This document shows positions 45,177 to 53,943 of a stretch of 64,000 nt of DNA, in pieces; position 1 is the stretch's first letter; every line of letters begins with the position of its first letter. The position numbers were made by a program, and so were the translations under genes. Location of the stretch: contig NZ_CP050265.1 of the NCBI RefSeq assembly GCF_011765465.1, positions 310,001-374,000 on the forward strand, in the 5' to 3' direction. This stretch comes from Erythrobacter sp. Lineage in GTDB: Bacteria > Pseudomonadota > Alphaproteobacteria > Sphingomonadales > Sphingomonadaceae. The notes below the pieces were generated by a model. It saw only the letters and a program-made list of their open reading frames with translations, did no database searches and had not been told where the DNA came from.

Positions 45177-45557
45177 TCAATGCGTCAGCGAGCGCCGCAT
45201 CCGGTAGCGGCCATCCTTGAAGCCTTCGAACAATTGCGGGACCGTCGGGTGGTCGACCGGCCCGCCTTTCGCGTCGGCCACGAGATTGCCCTGGCTGACA
45301 TAGGCGACATAGCTCGAATCCTCGTTTTCGGCGAGGAGGTGGTAGAAGGGCTGATCGCGGTCGGGGCGGATGTCCTCGGGGATCGACTGATACCATTCCT
45401 CGCTGTTGGCGAAGACCGGGTCGATGTCGAAAATTACGCCGCGAAAGCCGAACAACCGATGGCGGACCACGTCGCCGATCCCGAAGCGGGTGCGGGTTTC
45501 AAGCGGGGCGTAGATCGTGCGCCCGGCCTGCGTCGAGAAGAACTCAGCACGTTCCAT
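45177..45557 (-). CDS. hspQ: Heat shock protein HspQ
   Basis: A 126-residue protein from the ATG at 45557. The HspQ/YccV domain reads RFGIGDVVRHRLFGFRGVIF, DIDPVFANSEEWYQSIPEDI and QPFYHLLAENEDSSYVAYVS. In Enterobacteria HspQ is a specificity factor for the Lon protease and binds hemimethylated DNA. Single gene beside tRNA-Ser. Confidence 0.93.
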   Translation of the reverse strand: MERAEFFSTQAGRTIYAPLETRTRFGIGDVVRHRLFGFRGVIFDIDPVFANSEEWYQSIPEDIRPDRDQPFYHLLAENEDSSYVAYVSQGNLVADAKGGPVDHPTVPQLFEGFKDGRYRMRRSLTH

Positions 45558-45783
45558 AGGATAAAGCATATGGGGGCTGGCCCCGCCATGGCAAGGCGTG
45601 CGCCCGAGGCGCGCGCGAGATATGCCCGCATTTTATGGCGCGCAGGGACTTGGCAAGGCCGGGGCCATGGGCTAACGGGCGCGCTCTCCATCGCCCCGCC
45701 AAAGCGTTCGACCGACGCCTGGGGCATGGGAGCATGGTGCAAGGCGGGCCTCTTTCGGCGCGCTTTCGCCCGCAGCAACAGTC

Positions 45784-45873
<90 letters not shown>

Positions 45874-45883
45874 GCTGCGTCGC

Positions 45884-47116
45884 CTATTCCTCATAACCCT
45901 GAAAGACGAAGCGCTGGACCCTTCGCCCGGTGTTGACCTCGGTGGTGTAGACGTTGCCCTCGCTGTCGACATCGACGCTGTGGAGCCAGATGAACTGGCC
46001 CGGATAGCGCCCGTTGCGGCCGAACCAGCCGACGATCTCGTGGTCCTCGCGCGTGAGGATCCAGACCCGCCCGTTCATCATGTCGGCGACGTAGACATAG
46101 GTTCCGTCAGGGCTGAAGGCGACATCGCTCGCGGTGCGCGTGCCGCCGGTCTCGGGCGCGATGACGACGTTCTCGACGAACTCGATGCCGCCTTCGCCCT
46201 CGCGGAAGACCTGCACCCGGTTGTTGCGGCGGTCGCAGACATAGACGGTGTTTTCCGGCCCGCGCACGACGCAGTGGACCATCGGCTCGAAATCGCCGGC
46301 GAGCGGGTCGGGCCCGCCCTCGGCGGTGCTGGTCGCCATCGACTGGTCGAACGCCCCGCCGCGCGTGCCCGAGCCCGGTTCGGTCCCGTAAGCGCCCCAC
46401 AGCTGTTCGAAAGAAAGGTCCTCGCTCGCGAATTCGATCACGCGCGTGTTGGTGTAGCCGTCGGCGACCAGCACGCTTGTGCCGTCGTGGGCGATGTCGG
46501 CGGGGTTGCCGAGATATTGCTCGGACAGGTTGCCTTCCGTCACCTGCCGCCGCCCGATCTGGCGGATGAATTCGCCCTCGGCGGTGAAATTGAGCACGAC
46601 GTGATCGCCCGCCCCGTTGCCGCCGATCCAGACCGTCCCGGCCTCGTCGACATAGAGGCCGTGGACATTGGCGGGCCATTGCTCGTCGCCTTCCTCCTTC
46701 GCCTCGCGTCCCTCGCCGGTGACGGTGCTTGTCCCCGGAGCGAGCGCGGGTCCGCCCCAGGCGCGCAGGAGATTGCCCGCGGAGTCGAACTGCATGACGT
46801 GCGGCGGCGACTTGCAGCAGGCCACGGTGAGCGGCGGGTCGGGGTCGAGCCCCGCCTCGGTCGGATTGAGCGAATTGGGCCGGGTGAGGATCCAGACCGT
46901 GTCGTCCTTCGCCACGGCAAGGCCGGGCACTTGCCCGAGGATCAGGTCATCGGGCAGTTTCGGCCAGCTCGCATCGGCCTTGAACGTGGGCAGCGGCACG
47001 CCTTCCTTGACTCTCCCGCTCTCGACTTCGACCAGCGCCTCGTCGCCCGCCTGCGCGGCCAGCGCTGCGGGCATGAGCGCGAGGGCTCCCGCGGCTGCGA
47101 GAATGATGGCTTTCAT
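45884..47116 (-). CDS. Exported NHL/six-bladed beta-propeller protein
   Basis: A 410-residue protein with a signal peptide (AIILAAAGALALMPAALAA). At least five NHL-like repeats follow, each of the form VxGLYVDEAGTVWIGGNGAG, NPADIAHDGTSVLVADGYTN, GPENTVYVCDRRNNRVQVFR and SDVAFSPDGTYVYVADMMNG. Such propellers act as binding scaffolds or as peptidylglycine-lyase-like or lactonase-like enzymes; no catalytic set is obvious. A CC pair (VACCKSPPHV) near residue 100 is unusual. It is just downstream of the exported aminotransferase gene, which has the same direction and also exports its product. Confidence 0.8.
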   Translation of the reverse strand: MKAIILAAAGALALMPAALAAQAGDEALVEVESGRVKEGVPLPTFKADASWPKLPDDLILGQVPGLAVAKDDTVWILTRPNSLNPTEAGLDPDPPLTVACCKSPPHVMQFDSAGNLLRAWGGPALAPGTSTVTGEGREAKEEGDEQWPANVHGLYVDEAGTVWIGGNGAGDHVVLNFTAEGEFIRQIGRRQVTEGNLSEQYLGNPADIAHDGTSVLVADGYTNTRVIEFASEDLSFEQLWGAYGTEPGSGTRGGAFDQSMATSTAEGGPDPLAGDFEPMVHCVVRGPENTVYVCDRRNNRVQVFREGEGGIEFVENVVIAPETGGTRTASDVAFSPDGTYVYVADMMNGRVWILTREDHEIVGWFGRNGRYPGQFIWLHSVDVDSEGNVYTTEVNTGRRVQRFVFQGYEE

Positions 47117-47143
47117 GAACGTTCCTCTCCCCGTGTCGCGAAT

Positions 47144-48289
47144 CTACGCGTTCAGGCTCTCGATAATCTCCGGAAGCGCCTTCGCATAGCGTTCGACATC
47201 CTCGAGCCTGCCGGTGCTGACCCGCGACCATTCCTTCCACGGGCCATAGGCGCCGCGGATGAAGACGCCGCGCTCGAGCATTGCGGCCTGCACCGCGTCG
47301 GCATCGGGAACCTTCACGTAGACGAAATTGGTCTGCGAGGGCAGGGCGGTAAGCCCTGCGCGTGCGACCGCGTCCATGATCATCTCGCGCCCTTCGAGCA
47401 CCATCGCGCGCGATCTCTCAAGAAAGCCCGTGTCGTTGTAGCTCGCGATCGCCGCGGCGATACCCGCCGTGTTGCCGCCGAAGCTCATCAGGTAGCCCGC
47501 GATACGCTGCGCGTTCTGCTCGGTCGTGATCGCATAGCCGACCCGCATCCCGGCCATGCCGTAGATCTTGGAGAAGGTCCGGCACACGATCACGTCGCGC
47601 CCCGCGCGCACGAGGTCGACCAGCGTGTTGTCGCCGGGCGCATCGGTCAGCTCGTTATAGGCTTCGTCCACCAGCAGCGTCGCCTTGGGCGTGACCGCGT
47701 CGGCGAAGGCGCGCAGGTCCGCCGAAGGGATGAGCATTCCGGTGGGATTATTCGGGTTGCAGATCTGGACCAGCGACACGCCGTCGTCGAGCCGCGCTGT
47801 CATCGCGGCAAGGTCCACGCCCATGTCCGCGGCGAGCGGCACGCGCAGCGCCTCGACCCCTTGCCGCTCGCCGTATTGCACGGTCGTGTCCCAGAACAGG
47901 TCCGGGCACAGCACCTTGCCCTTTTCCCCCCACGCGAGCGCGATGGCGCACAGGATCTCGGTCGAGCCGCTGCCGATGATCACCTGCCGGGGCGAGACGC
48001 CGTGGCGCTCGGCGATCATGTCGGCGAGCCGGCCGAGCCCGCGGTCGGCATAGTAGCAGCCGAGCCGCGCGGCATCGGCGACGGCCCTGAGCGCGGACGG
48101 GGCGGGGCCGTAGGGATTCTCGTTGCGGCTGAGCAGCGCCTCGCCCGGCAGTGGTCCGAATTGGGGCCCGAAATCCGGGGCCGCCATGGACCCCGCCGCG
48201 GCTAGCGGAAACACTCCCCCGGCTGCCACAGGTGCCAGCCCTGCCGTCACTCCGGCGCCGGCGAGAAAGGATCTGCGGTTGGTGTGCAT
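47144..48289 (-). CDS. Tat-exported PLP-dependent aminotransferase (histidinol-phosphate aminotransferase-like)
   Basis: A 381-residue fold-type I aminotransferase. The N-terminus TNRRSFLAGAGVTAGLAP is a twin-arginine signal, so the enzyme should act in the periplasm. Catalytic features are SGSTEILCAIALAW (cofactor phosphate region), NPNNPTGMLIP, VDEAYNELTD with the cofactor Asp, and SKIYGMAGMRVGYA with the Schiff-base lysine. It is closest to HisC-type enzymes but stands outside a histidine operon. The substrate in the periplasm is unknown. Upstream of the TauE-like gene's end by 24 bp and of the NHL protein gene. Confidence 0.85.
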   Translation of the reverse strand: MHTNRRSFLAGAGVTAGLAPVAAGGVFPLAAAGSMAAPDFGPQFGPLPGEALLSRNENPYGPAPSALRAVADAARLGCYYADRGLGRLADMIAERHGVSPRQVIIGSGSTEILCAIALAWGEKGKVLCPDLFWDTTVQYGERQGVEALRVPLAADMGVDLAAMTARLDDGVSLVQICNPNNPTGMLIPSADLRAFADAVTPKATLLVDEAYNELTDAPGDNTLVDLVRAGRDVIVCRTFSKIYGMAGMRVGYAITTEQNAQRIAGYLMSFGGNTAGIAAAIASYNDTGFLERSRAMVLEGREMIMDAVARAGLTALPSQTNFVYVKVPDADAVQAAMLERGVFIRGAYGPWKEWSRVSTGRLEDVERYAKALPEIIESLNA

Positions 48290-48313
48290 GAGGGCTGCTC
48301 CTTTGCTGGTGGG

Positions 48314-49123
48314 TCAGTACTTGGCGATCATGGTTGTCCCGACGAGGATGAGGTAAATGCCGAAGACCCGCCGCAGCACGGCGGGCGACAAGAGGTGCGC
48401 GGTCGCCACGCCCAGCGGGGCGAAGACGACCGAGGTGAGCACGATGACGAAGGCCGCGGGCAGGTTGACGAAGCCGAGCGAGCCCCACGGCAGGCCCGGC
48501 TCGCCCATGCCGATGACGAGGAAACCGATGCTGGCGGGAATCGCTATGATTGCGCCCATGCCCGCCGCCGTGCCGATGGCGCGGTGGATTGGCGTGCCGC
48601 ACATGGTCATCGTGAGGGTTGCGATCGTGCCCCCGCCGATCCCCAGCAAGGCCGAAATCGCGCCGAGCGAGCCCGCAAGCGAGAACCGCGCCACCCCGCC
48701 GGGCATGGCGGACAGGACCGGCTCCTCGCTCCTGCGGGGCAGCAGGAAATAGACCGCGAAGCTGAGCACGCCGACCCCGAAGATCACCGCGAGCGTCGCG
48801 CCCGAGATCCGGTCGGCGATCATCGATCCCGCCACCGTGCCGAGGACGACCCACGGCGCCCAGCTTTTCAGAATCGCGAAATCGACCGACCCGCGCCGCG
48901 CGTGGCTCTGGGTCGAGCGGGCCGAGGTGAAGATGATGGTGGCGAGGCTGGTGCCCACCGCGATGTGGGGAACCTGCTCGGCCGCGACGCCCAGCAGCGG
49001 CAGGATGAAGACCAGCGCAGGGACGACGACGAAGCCTCCGCCGATGCCGAAAAGCCCGGCGGCAAATCCCGCTCCCGCCCCGACCGCAAGCAGCACGGGG
49101 ATGGCGAAAGTCAGAGATGCCAT
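48314..49123 (-). CDS. TauE/SafE family sulfite exporter-like membrane protein
   Basis: A 269-residue protein from the ATG at 49123; 22 extra in-frame upstream codons are not family-like. The two inverted motifs of the family are AGFAAGLFGIGGGFVVVPAL in the first half and GAISALLGIGGGTIATLTMT in the second. Eight or so helices are visible. It probably exports sulfite or sulfonate-type anions; substrate inferred from family. It is 24 bp from the aminotransferase gene in the same direction, so possibly co-expressed with it and the NHL propeller gene. Confidence 0.9.
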   Translation of the reverse strand: MASLTFAIPVLLAVGAGAGFAAGLFGIGGGFVVVPALVFILPLLGVAAEQVPHIAVGTSLATIIFTSARSTQSHARRGSVDFAILKSWAPWVVLGTVAGSMIADRISGATLAVIFGVGVLSFAVYFLLPRRSEEPVLSAMPGGVARFSLAGSLGAISALLGIGGGTIATLTMTMCGTPIHRAIGTAAGMGAIIAIPASIGFLVIGMGEPGLPWGSLGFVNLPAAFVIVLTSVVFAPLGVATAHLLSPAVLRRVFGIYLILVGTTMIAKY

Positions 49124-49239
49124 GTCGCCCACCGCATCCTTTGTAACGCGCGGGCTCCCGCTGCCAAGCGAATTGTTGCAGCGCAGCACGGTGCGGCTTT
49201 CCCGTAGGAACGCGAAGCGGGGACCAGCATTTGTTATGC

Positions 49240-49605
49240 ATGGCCCATCCCAAGTCCGCTCGCGTCACCGTCTGGTATGACGGCGCCTGCCCGCTGTGCC
49301 TACGCGAGATCGCGCTGATGCGGCGGCTCGACCGGCGCGGGGCGATCCGTTTCGTCGACGTTTCGGACAGGGGCGAGCCCGCTTCCTGCCCGATCGACCG
49401 GGCGCGCCTGCTCGAACGCTTCCATGCCGAGGAGGACGGCGTGCTGCTCGAAGGCGCGGCGGCCTTCGCTGCGATGTGGCGCGCGATTCCGCTCCTGCGC
49501 CCCTTGGGCCTTGCCGCACGCTGGCGTCCGCTCCTGCGCCTGCTCGAAGCCGCCTATGGGCAGTTCCTCAAGGTCCGCCCGCGGCTCCAGCGCTTCTTCG
49601 CTTGA
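49240..49605 (+). CDS. DCC-family thiol-disulfide oxidoreductase-like protein (DUF393)
   Basis: A 121-residue thioredoxin-like protein of the DCC family with VTVWYDGACPLCLREIALMR at the start (DxxCPxC motif), then RFVDVSDRGEPASCPIDRAR and LRPLGLAARWRPLLRLLEAA. The CxxC is intact. The cellular role of these proteins is unknown. A 79-bp gap leads to the hydroxy-acid oxidase gene. Confidence 0.9.
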   Translation: MAHPKSARVTVWYDGACPLCLREIALMRRLDRRGAIRFVDVSDRGEPASCPIDRARLLERFHAEEDGVLLEGAAAFAAMWRAIPLLRPLGLAARWRPLLRLLEAAYGQFLKVRPRLQRFFA

Positions 49606-49683
49606 CCTCTCGCCAGATTCGCTCTTGCCCCGCGCCGCTCGTTCGGCTGGAACAGGCGCAAGAGAGAGACGAGGAGGGATCCG

Positions 49684-50850
49684 ATGACCTATTTCGGCGC
49701 GATGCAGAACGAGATCTACAATGCCGGGCTGAAAGGCGTGCTGCCCGATTACCCGGTCGATTTCGCCGGCCTCGAAAAGCGCGCGCACGAGGCGCTCGGC
49801 CCGATGCTCACCAATTACGTCGCGGGCGGATGCGGGGACGAGCACACGCAGGACGAGAACGCGGCGGCCTTCCACCACTGGGGCATGGTCCCGCGCATGA
49901 TGGTCGACTGCTCGCAGCGCGACCTGTCGATCGAATTGTTCGGGCACACGTACGAAACGCCGCTGTTCATGGCGCCCATCGGGCTGAACGGAGAAGCCTC
50001 GCAGGATAAGCGCGGCGACATGGCCGCGGCGCGCGCCTCGGCAATGACGGGCGTGCCGTTCTGCGCCTCGACGCTGGCGAACGATCCGCTGGAGGACGTG
50101 AAAAAAGCCTGTGGCGATACGCCCGCGTGGTTCCAGCTCTACACGCCGCGCAATCGCGAGCTTGCCGAAAGCCTCATCCGCAGGGCCGAGGAAGCGGGCT
50201 ATTCGGCGCTCGTCGTGACGCTCGACACGTGGGTGACCGGCTGGCGTCCGCGCGATCTCAACGCGTCCAATTTCCCGCAGCTGCGCGGCAAGGTGCTGCA
50301 GAACTACTTCACCGACCCGGTCTTCCGCTCGCTGCTGGCAAAGCCGCCGGAAGAGGACATGGCGGCGGCGATCTTCACCTGGGCGGCGACTTTCGGGCAG
50401 GTGCTGACCTGGGACGACATGGAGTGGTTCAAGTCGGTGACGAAGCTTCCCATCGTGCTGAAGGGCATCTGCCACCCCGACGATGCGAAGCGCGCGGTCG
50501 ATACCGGGGCGGACGCGATTTATTGCTCGAACCACGGCGGGCGGCAGGCCAATGGCGGGATCGCGACGATCGACCTGCTCGCCGATGTCGTCGAAGCAGC
50601 GGGCGATGTGCCGGTGCTGTTCGATTCGGGCGTGCGTTCGGGGACCGATGCGGTGAAGGCGCTCGCGCTGGGCGCGAGGGCGGTCGGGGTCGGGCGGCCC
50701 TATACCTACGGCCTCGCGCTGGGCGGGGCGGAGGGCGCGGCCTGGGTGCTGCGCTCGATCCTCGCCGAAGCGGACCTGCTTATGGCGGTCAACGGCTACC
50801 CCACGCTCGCCGACGTGCGCGCGGCTGGCGCGGTGCGCACGGATCGCTGA
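49684..50850 (+). CDS. FMN-dependent alpha-hydroxy-acid oxidising enzyme (lactate 2-monooxygenase-like)
   Basis: A 388-residue TIM-barrel flavoenzyme. FMN and substrate motifs are PLFMAPIGLNGEASQDKRGD, AWFQLYTPRNRE, LVVTLDTWVTGWRPRDLN, LPIVLKGICHPDDAKRAVDT and YCSNHGGRQANGG, which holds the catalytic His and Arg. The final GVGRPYTYGLALGGAEGA is typical. The N-terminus (MTYFGAMQNEIYNAGLKGVL) is as in lactate 2-monooxygenases rather than LldD, but the reaction (oxidase, monooxygenase or dehydrogenase) cannot be settled. Confidence 0.9.
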   Translation: MTYFGAMQNEIYNAGLKGVLPDYPVDFAGLEKRAHEALGPMLTNYVAGGCGDEHTQDENAAAFHHWGMVPRMMVDCSQRDLSIELFGHTYETPLFMAPIGLNGEASQDKRGDMAAARASAMTGVPFCASTLANDPLEDVKKACGDTPAWFQLYTPRNRELAESLIRRAEEAGYSALVVTLDTWVTGWRPRDLNASNFPQLRGKVLQNYFTDPVFRSLLAKPPEEDMAAAIFTWAATFGQVLTWDDMEWFKSVTKLPIVLKGICHPDDAKRAVDTGADAIYCSNHGGRQANGGIATIDLLADVVEAAGDVPVLFDSGVRSGTDAVKALALGARAVGVGRPYTYGLALGGAEGAAWVLRSILAEADLLMAVNGYPTLADVRAAGAVRTDR

Positions 50851-51045
50851 GGCGCCATGCTGCGCCTGCGAAAGGCGGGCGGTGGGCAAAAAAGCCGCAA
50901 TCGGACCCGAAAACGACAATAAGTGCATTTGCGGGCTTGACCAGGTGGGCGAAAAATTGCGCGCGCGGTCAATTCCGACTCACTTTTCCACACATTTGCT
51001 GTTAGGTTGCACCTGCTAACAAGACGCGAATCGGGGACGCGATAG

Positions 51046-51207
51046 ATGGAAAGACCGACGATCTGGTCCTCTGGCCCGGATGCCATGGGACGCACTGTCT
51101 GCACGCATGACGAGATCGCCCGCAGGGCCCATTACGGCCGCATCCAGCCGATGGAAGACGCCAATCCGCTGCGCTCCATCCTTTCGCGCTTCATCCCGCT
51201 GTCCTGA
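51046..51207 (+). CDS. Possible 53-residue small protein
   Basis: A short frame starts with an ATG at 51046 and encodes MERPTIWSSGPDAMGRTVCT, then HDEIARRAHYGRIQPMEDAN and a C-terminus ending FIPLS. The codon choice is genome-like, and GGGGACGCG lies upstream as a weak ribosome site. A TGTTAG...CTAACA hairpin (51000-51021) stands in its leader. There is no signal or membrane helix. It follows the hydroxy-acid oxidase gene by about 195 bp and is convergent with the aldehyde dehydrogenase gene. Not recognised; could be chance. Confidence 0.4.
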   Translation: MERPTIWSSGPDAMGRTVCTHDEIARRAHYGRIQPMEDANPLRSILSRFIPLS

Positions 51208-51240
51208 CCCGCCTCTTCCTTGCGGTAAGCCCGTGGCGGC

Positions 51241-52692
51241 TTACCCGCCGGCCCTCGCGACGGTGACCAGCTTGGTCTCGGTATAGCCGAGATAGCCCTC
51301 GACCCCGCTTTCCGAACCGAACCCGCTGTCGCCCGTGCCGCCGAAGGGCGTTTCGGGCGACCCGACCGCGAAATGGTTGATCGCGACCATCCCGGCGCGC
51401 AGTTCGCGGCCGAGATAGTGGCTTTCATCGAGGCTCGCGGTGAAGGCATAGGCGGCCAGCCCGTAGCGCAGCGAATTGGCGATCCGCACGGCTTCGGCGA
51501 TGTCGTCATAGGGCACGATCCCGGCGACCGGGCCGAAGGGCTCCTCCACCATCAGCCGGCTGTCGAGCGAGGGCGCGGCGATCACGGTCGGCTCGAAGAA
51601 ATGGCCGGGCCGGTCGATTGCCTTGCCGCCGGTGACGATCTCGCCCTTTTCCCCGCCCAGCGAGGCCATCAGGTCGGCCATCGCCTTGACCCGTCCGCCA
51701 TGGGCGAGCGGGCCCATCTCGACGCTGTCGTCGCTGCTCGCATCGCCGACCTTGAGCTTGCTCGAGCGGGCGGCGAATTCGGCGACGAATTTCTCGTAGA
51801 TGCCGCGCGCGACGAGGAAGCGGGTGGGCGAGACGCAGACCTGCCCGGCATTGCGGAACTTGGTCGCGGCGCACACCGCCACGGTGCGCTCGAAATCGGC
51901 GCTTTCGCCGATCACCACCGGCGCGTGGCCGCCGAGTTCGGGGGTGAAGCGCTTCATCCCCTGCGCCGCGAGCGCGCCCAGCTGCTTGCCCACCGCGGTC
52001 GATCCGGTGAAGCTCACCTTGCGGGTGACGGGCGAGGCGATGAGGTGCTCGGAAATCATCGCCGGGTCGCCGTAGACGAGGTTCAGCACGCCCTCGGGCA
52101 GGCCCGCATCGACGAAGCATTCGACCAGCATCTGCGCGCTCGCCGGGGTCGTCTCGGCGGGCTTGAGGATGGCGCTGCACCCGGCGGCAAGCGCGCCGCC
52201 GATTTTCTTCGCCGGCAGGTTGATCGGGAAATTCCAAGGGGTCAGCAGCACGGCGGGGCCGACCGGTTCCTGCGTCACGCGCTGTTCGAGAATGGCGGAA
52301 GTGCGCGCGGGCACGATGCGACCGCCCTGGCGCTTGGCCTCCTCGGCGAGGAAATCGATGAGGTCGGCCGCTCCGGTCGTCTCGGCCATGGCCTGTCCAT
52401 GCGGCTTGCCCATTTCGAGCGTCATCACCCGCGCGATGGTTTCGGCGCGCTCGCGCAGCAGGTCGGCGGCGCGGCGGATCACGCGGAAGCGCTCGATCGC
52501 GGGGGTCCGGCTCCACACGGCAAAGCCGCTGTCGGCGGCGACGAGCGCTGCGTCGAGCTGTTCCTTCGACGCCTTGGGCGCGCGGCCGATTTCCTGCTCG
52601 GTCGCGGGATTGACCACCGGCATCGCGCCTTCGCCGCCTTGTGCGATCCACTCGCCGCCGATCATCATGCGGACTTCGGGATAGGTGGTCAT
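51241..52692 (-). CDS. NAD(P)-dependent aldehyde dehydrogenase (succinate-semialdehyde dehydrogenase-like)
   Basis: A 483-residue ALDH from the ATG at 52692. Catalytic Glu in ELGGHAP and Cys in FRNAGQVCVSPTRF; LLTPWNFPINLPAKKIGGAL and VSFTGSTAVGKQL form the cofactor site. The end NHFAVGSPETPFGGTGDSGF resembles GabD/succinate-semialdehyde enzymes, but the substrate is not certain. The gene is divergent from alanine dehydrogenase across a 149-bp region with a dyad at 52765-52778. Confidence 0.9.
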   Translation of the reverse strand: MTTYPEVRMMIGGEWIAQGGEGAMPVVNPATEQEIGRAPKASKEQLDAALVAADSGFAVWSRTPAIERFRVIRRAADLLRERAETIARVMTLEMGKPHGQAMAETTGAADLIDFLAEEAKRQGGRIVPARTSAILEQRVTQEPVGPAVLLTPWNFPINLPAKKIGGALAAGCSAILKPAETTPASAQMLVECFVDAGLPEGVLNLVYGDPAMISEHLIASPVTRKVSFTGSTAVGKQLGALAAQGMKRFTPELGGHAPVVIGESADFERTVAVCAATKFRNAGQVCVSPTRFLVARGIYEKFVAEFAARSSKLKVGDASSDDSVEMGPLAHGGRVKAMADLMASLGGEKGEIVTGGKAIDRPGHFFEPTVIAAPSLDSRLMVEEPFGPVAGIVPYDDIAEAVRIANSLRYGLAAYAFTASLDESHYLGRELRAGMVAINHFAVGSPETPFGGTGDSGFGSESGVEGYLGYTETKLVTVARAGG

Positions 52693-52764
52693 GGGGGCTC
52701 TCCTCGCTGCGTTTCGTCTCACCCACGCCCCTTTCAAACCCGCGCGGGCTTTGCAACCAAACTC

Positions 52765-52778
52765 GTTACGATTGTAAC
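52765..52778. promoter_or_regulatory. Dyad between aldehyde dehydrogenase and alanine dehydrogenase genes
   Basis: GTTAC-GATT-GTAAC is a perfect 5-bp dyad, flanked by a looser outer pair (GCAAC ... GTTGC). It sits in the shared divergent region, 64 bp before the ald start. Lrp/AsnC-type regulators such as AldR commonly control ald, so an operator is plausible, but the regulator gene is not in the window. Confidence 0.35.
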
Positions 52779-52841
52779 TTTGTTGCGCATTCTCTAGCGG
52801 GGTGCGGAAACGAGTCCCCCGACCATCCCCAGGAGCGAATC

Positions 52842-53924
52842 ATGCTTGTCGGCGTCCCCAAGGAAATCAAGAATCACGAATATCGCGTCGGCCTGACCCC
52901 CGAAGCCGCGCGCGAATACATCGCGGCAGGTCATCAGGTCGTGGTCGAGACGCAGGCCGGCGCGGGTATCAGCCAGAGTGACGAGGATTACCGCGCCGCG
53001 GGCGCCGAGATCGTCGATACGGCGGAAGAGATCTTCGCCCGCGCCGACATGATCGTGAAGGTCAAGGAGCCGCAGCCCAATGAATGGGTGCAGATGCGCG
53101 AGGGGCAGATCCTCTACACCTATCTCCACCTCGCCCCCGATCCCGAACAGGCCAGGGGGCTGATGGAAGCAGGCGTGTCGGCCATCGCCTATGAAACCGT
53201 CACCGGCCCGGGCGGCGGGCTGCCGCTGCTTGCGCCGATGAGCGAGGTCGCAGGGCGCCTGTCGATCGAGGCGGGCGCGCACGCGCTGCGCGCCAATAAT
53301 GGCGGGCGCGGCACGCTGATGGGCGGGGTTCCGGGCGTGCTCCCGGCCAAGGTCGTCGTGCTCGGCGGCGGCGTCGTCGGCACGCAGGCGGCGCGCATGG
53401 CGGTGGGTCTCGGCGCGCGGGTCGAGATCTTCGACCGCTCGATCCCGCGCCTGCGCCAGCTCGACGAGATGTTCCAGGGCCGGGTCGCGACTCGCTTTTC
53501 GACCACCGGCACGATCGAGCAGGCGATCACCGATGCCGACGTGGTCGTGGGCGCGGTACTCATTCCGGGCGCGAGCGCGCCGCATCTCGTCACCCGCGAA
53601 ATGCTGGGCCTGATGAAGCACCGTTCGGTTCTCGTCGATGTCGCGATCGATCAGGGCGGCTGCTTCGAGACGAGCCACGCGACCACGCATGAAAACCCGA
53701 CCTACGAGGTCGACGGCATCATCCATTACTGCGTCGCCAATATGCCCGGCGCGGTCCCGCTCACCTCGAGCTATGCGCTCGGCAATGCGACGCTGCCCTT
53801 CGGCCTCGCGCTTGCGAACAAGGGGATCGCGGCGTGCGAGGAGGACCCGCACCTTGCGCCCGGCCTCAATGTGCATCAGGGCCGCATCGTGAACCCGGCC
53901 GTGGCGGAAAGCCTCGGCTTCTGA
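52842..53924 (+). CDS. ald: Alanine dehydrogenase
   Basis: A 360-residue NAD-dependent enzyme interconverting L-alanine and pyruvate plus ammonia. It begins [20 protein letters not shown] (ATG with AGGAGCG upstream), with substrate residues around Arg15, the conserved [11 protein letters not shown] and the NAD-binding [40 protein letters not shown] and [20 protein letters not shown] complete the family set. Formaldehyde-detoxification genes follow 19 bp downstream. Confidence 0.97.
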   Translation: MLVGVPKEIKNHEYRVGLTPEAAREYIAAGHQVVVETQAGAGISQSDEDYRAAGAEIVDTAEEIFARADMIVKVKEPQPNEWVQMREGQILYTYLHLAPDPEQARGLMEAGVSAIAYETVTGPGGGLPLLAPMSEVAGRLSIEAGAHALRANNGGRGTLMGGVPGVLPAKVVVLGGGVVGTQAARMAVGLGARVEIFDRSIPRLRQLDEMFQGRVATRFSTTGTIEQAITDADVVVGAVLIPGASAPHLVTREMLGLMKHRSVLVDVAIDQGGCFETSHATTHENPTYEVDGIIHYCVANMPGAVPLTSSYALGNATLPFGLALANKGIAACEEDPHLAPGLNVHQGRIVNPAVAESLGF

Positions 53925-53943
53925 ACCAAGGAGATCCGCCCCC

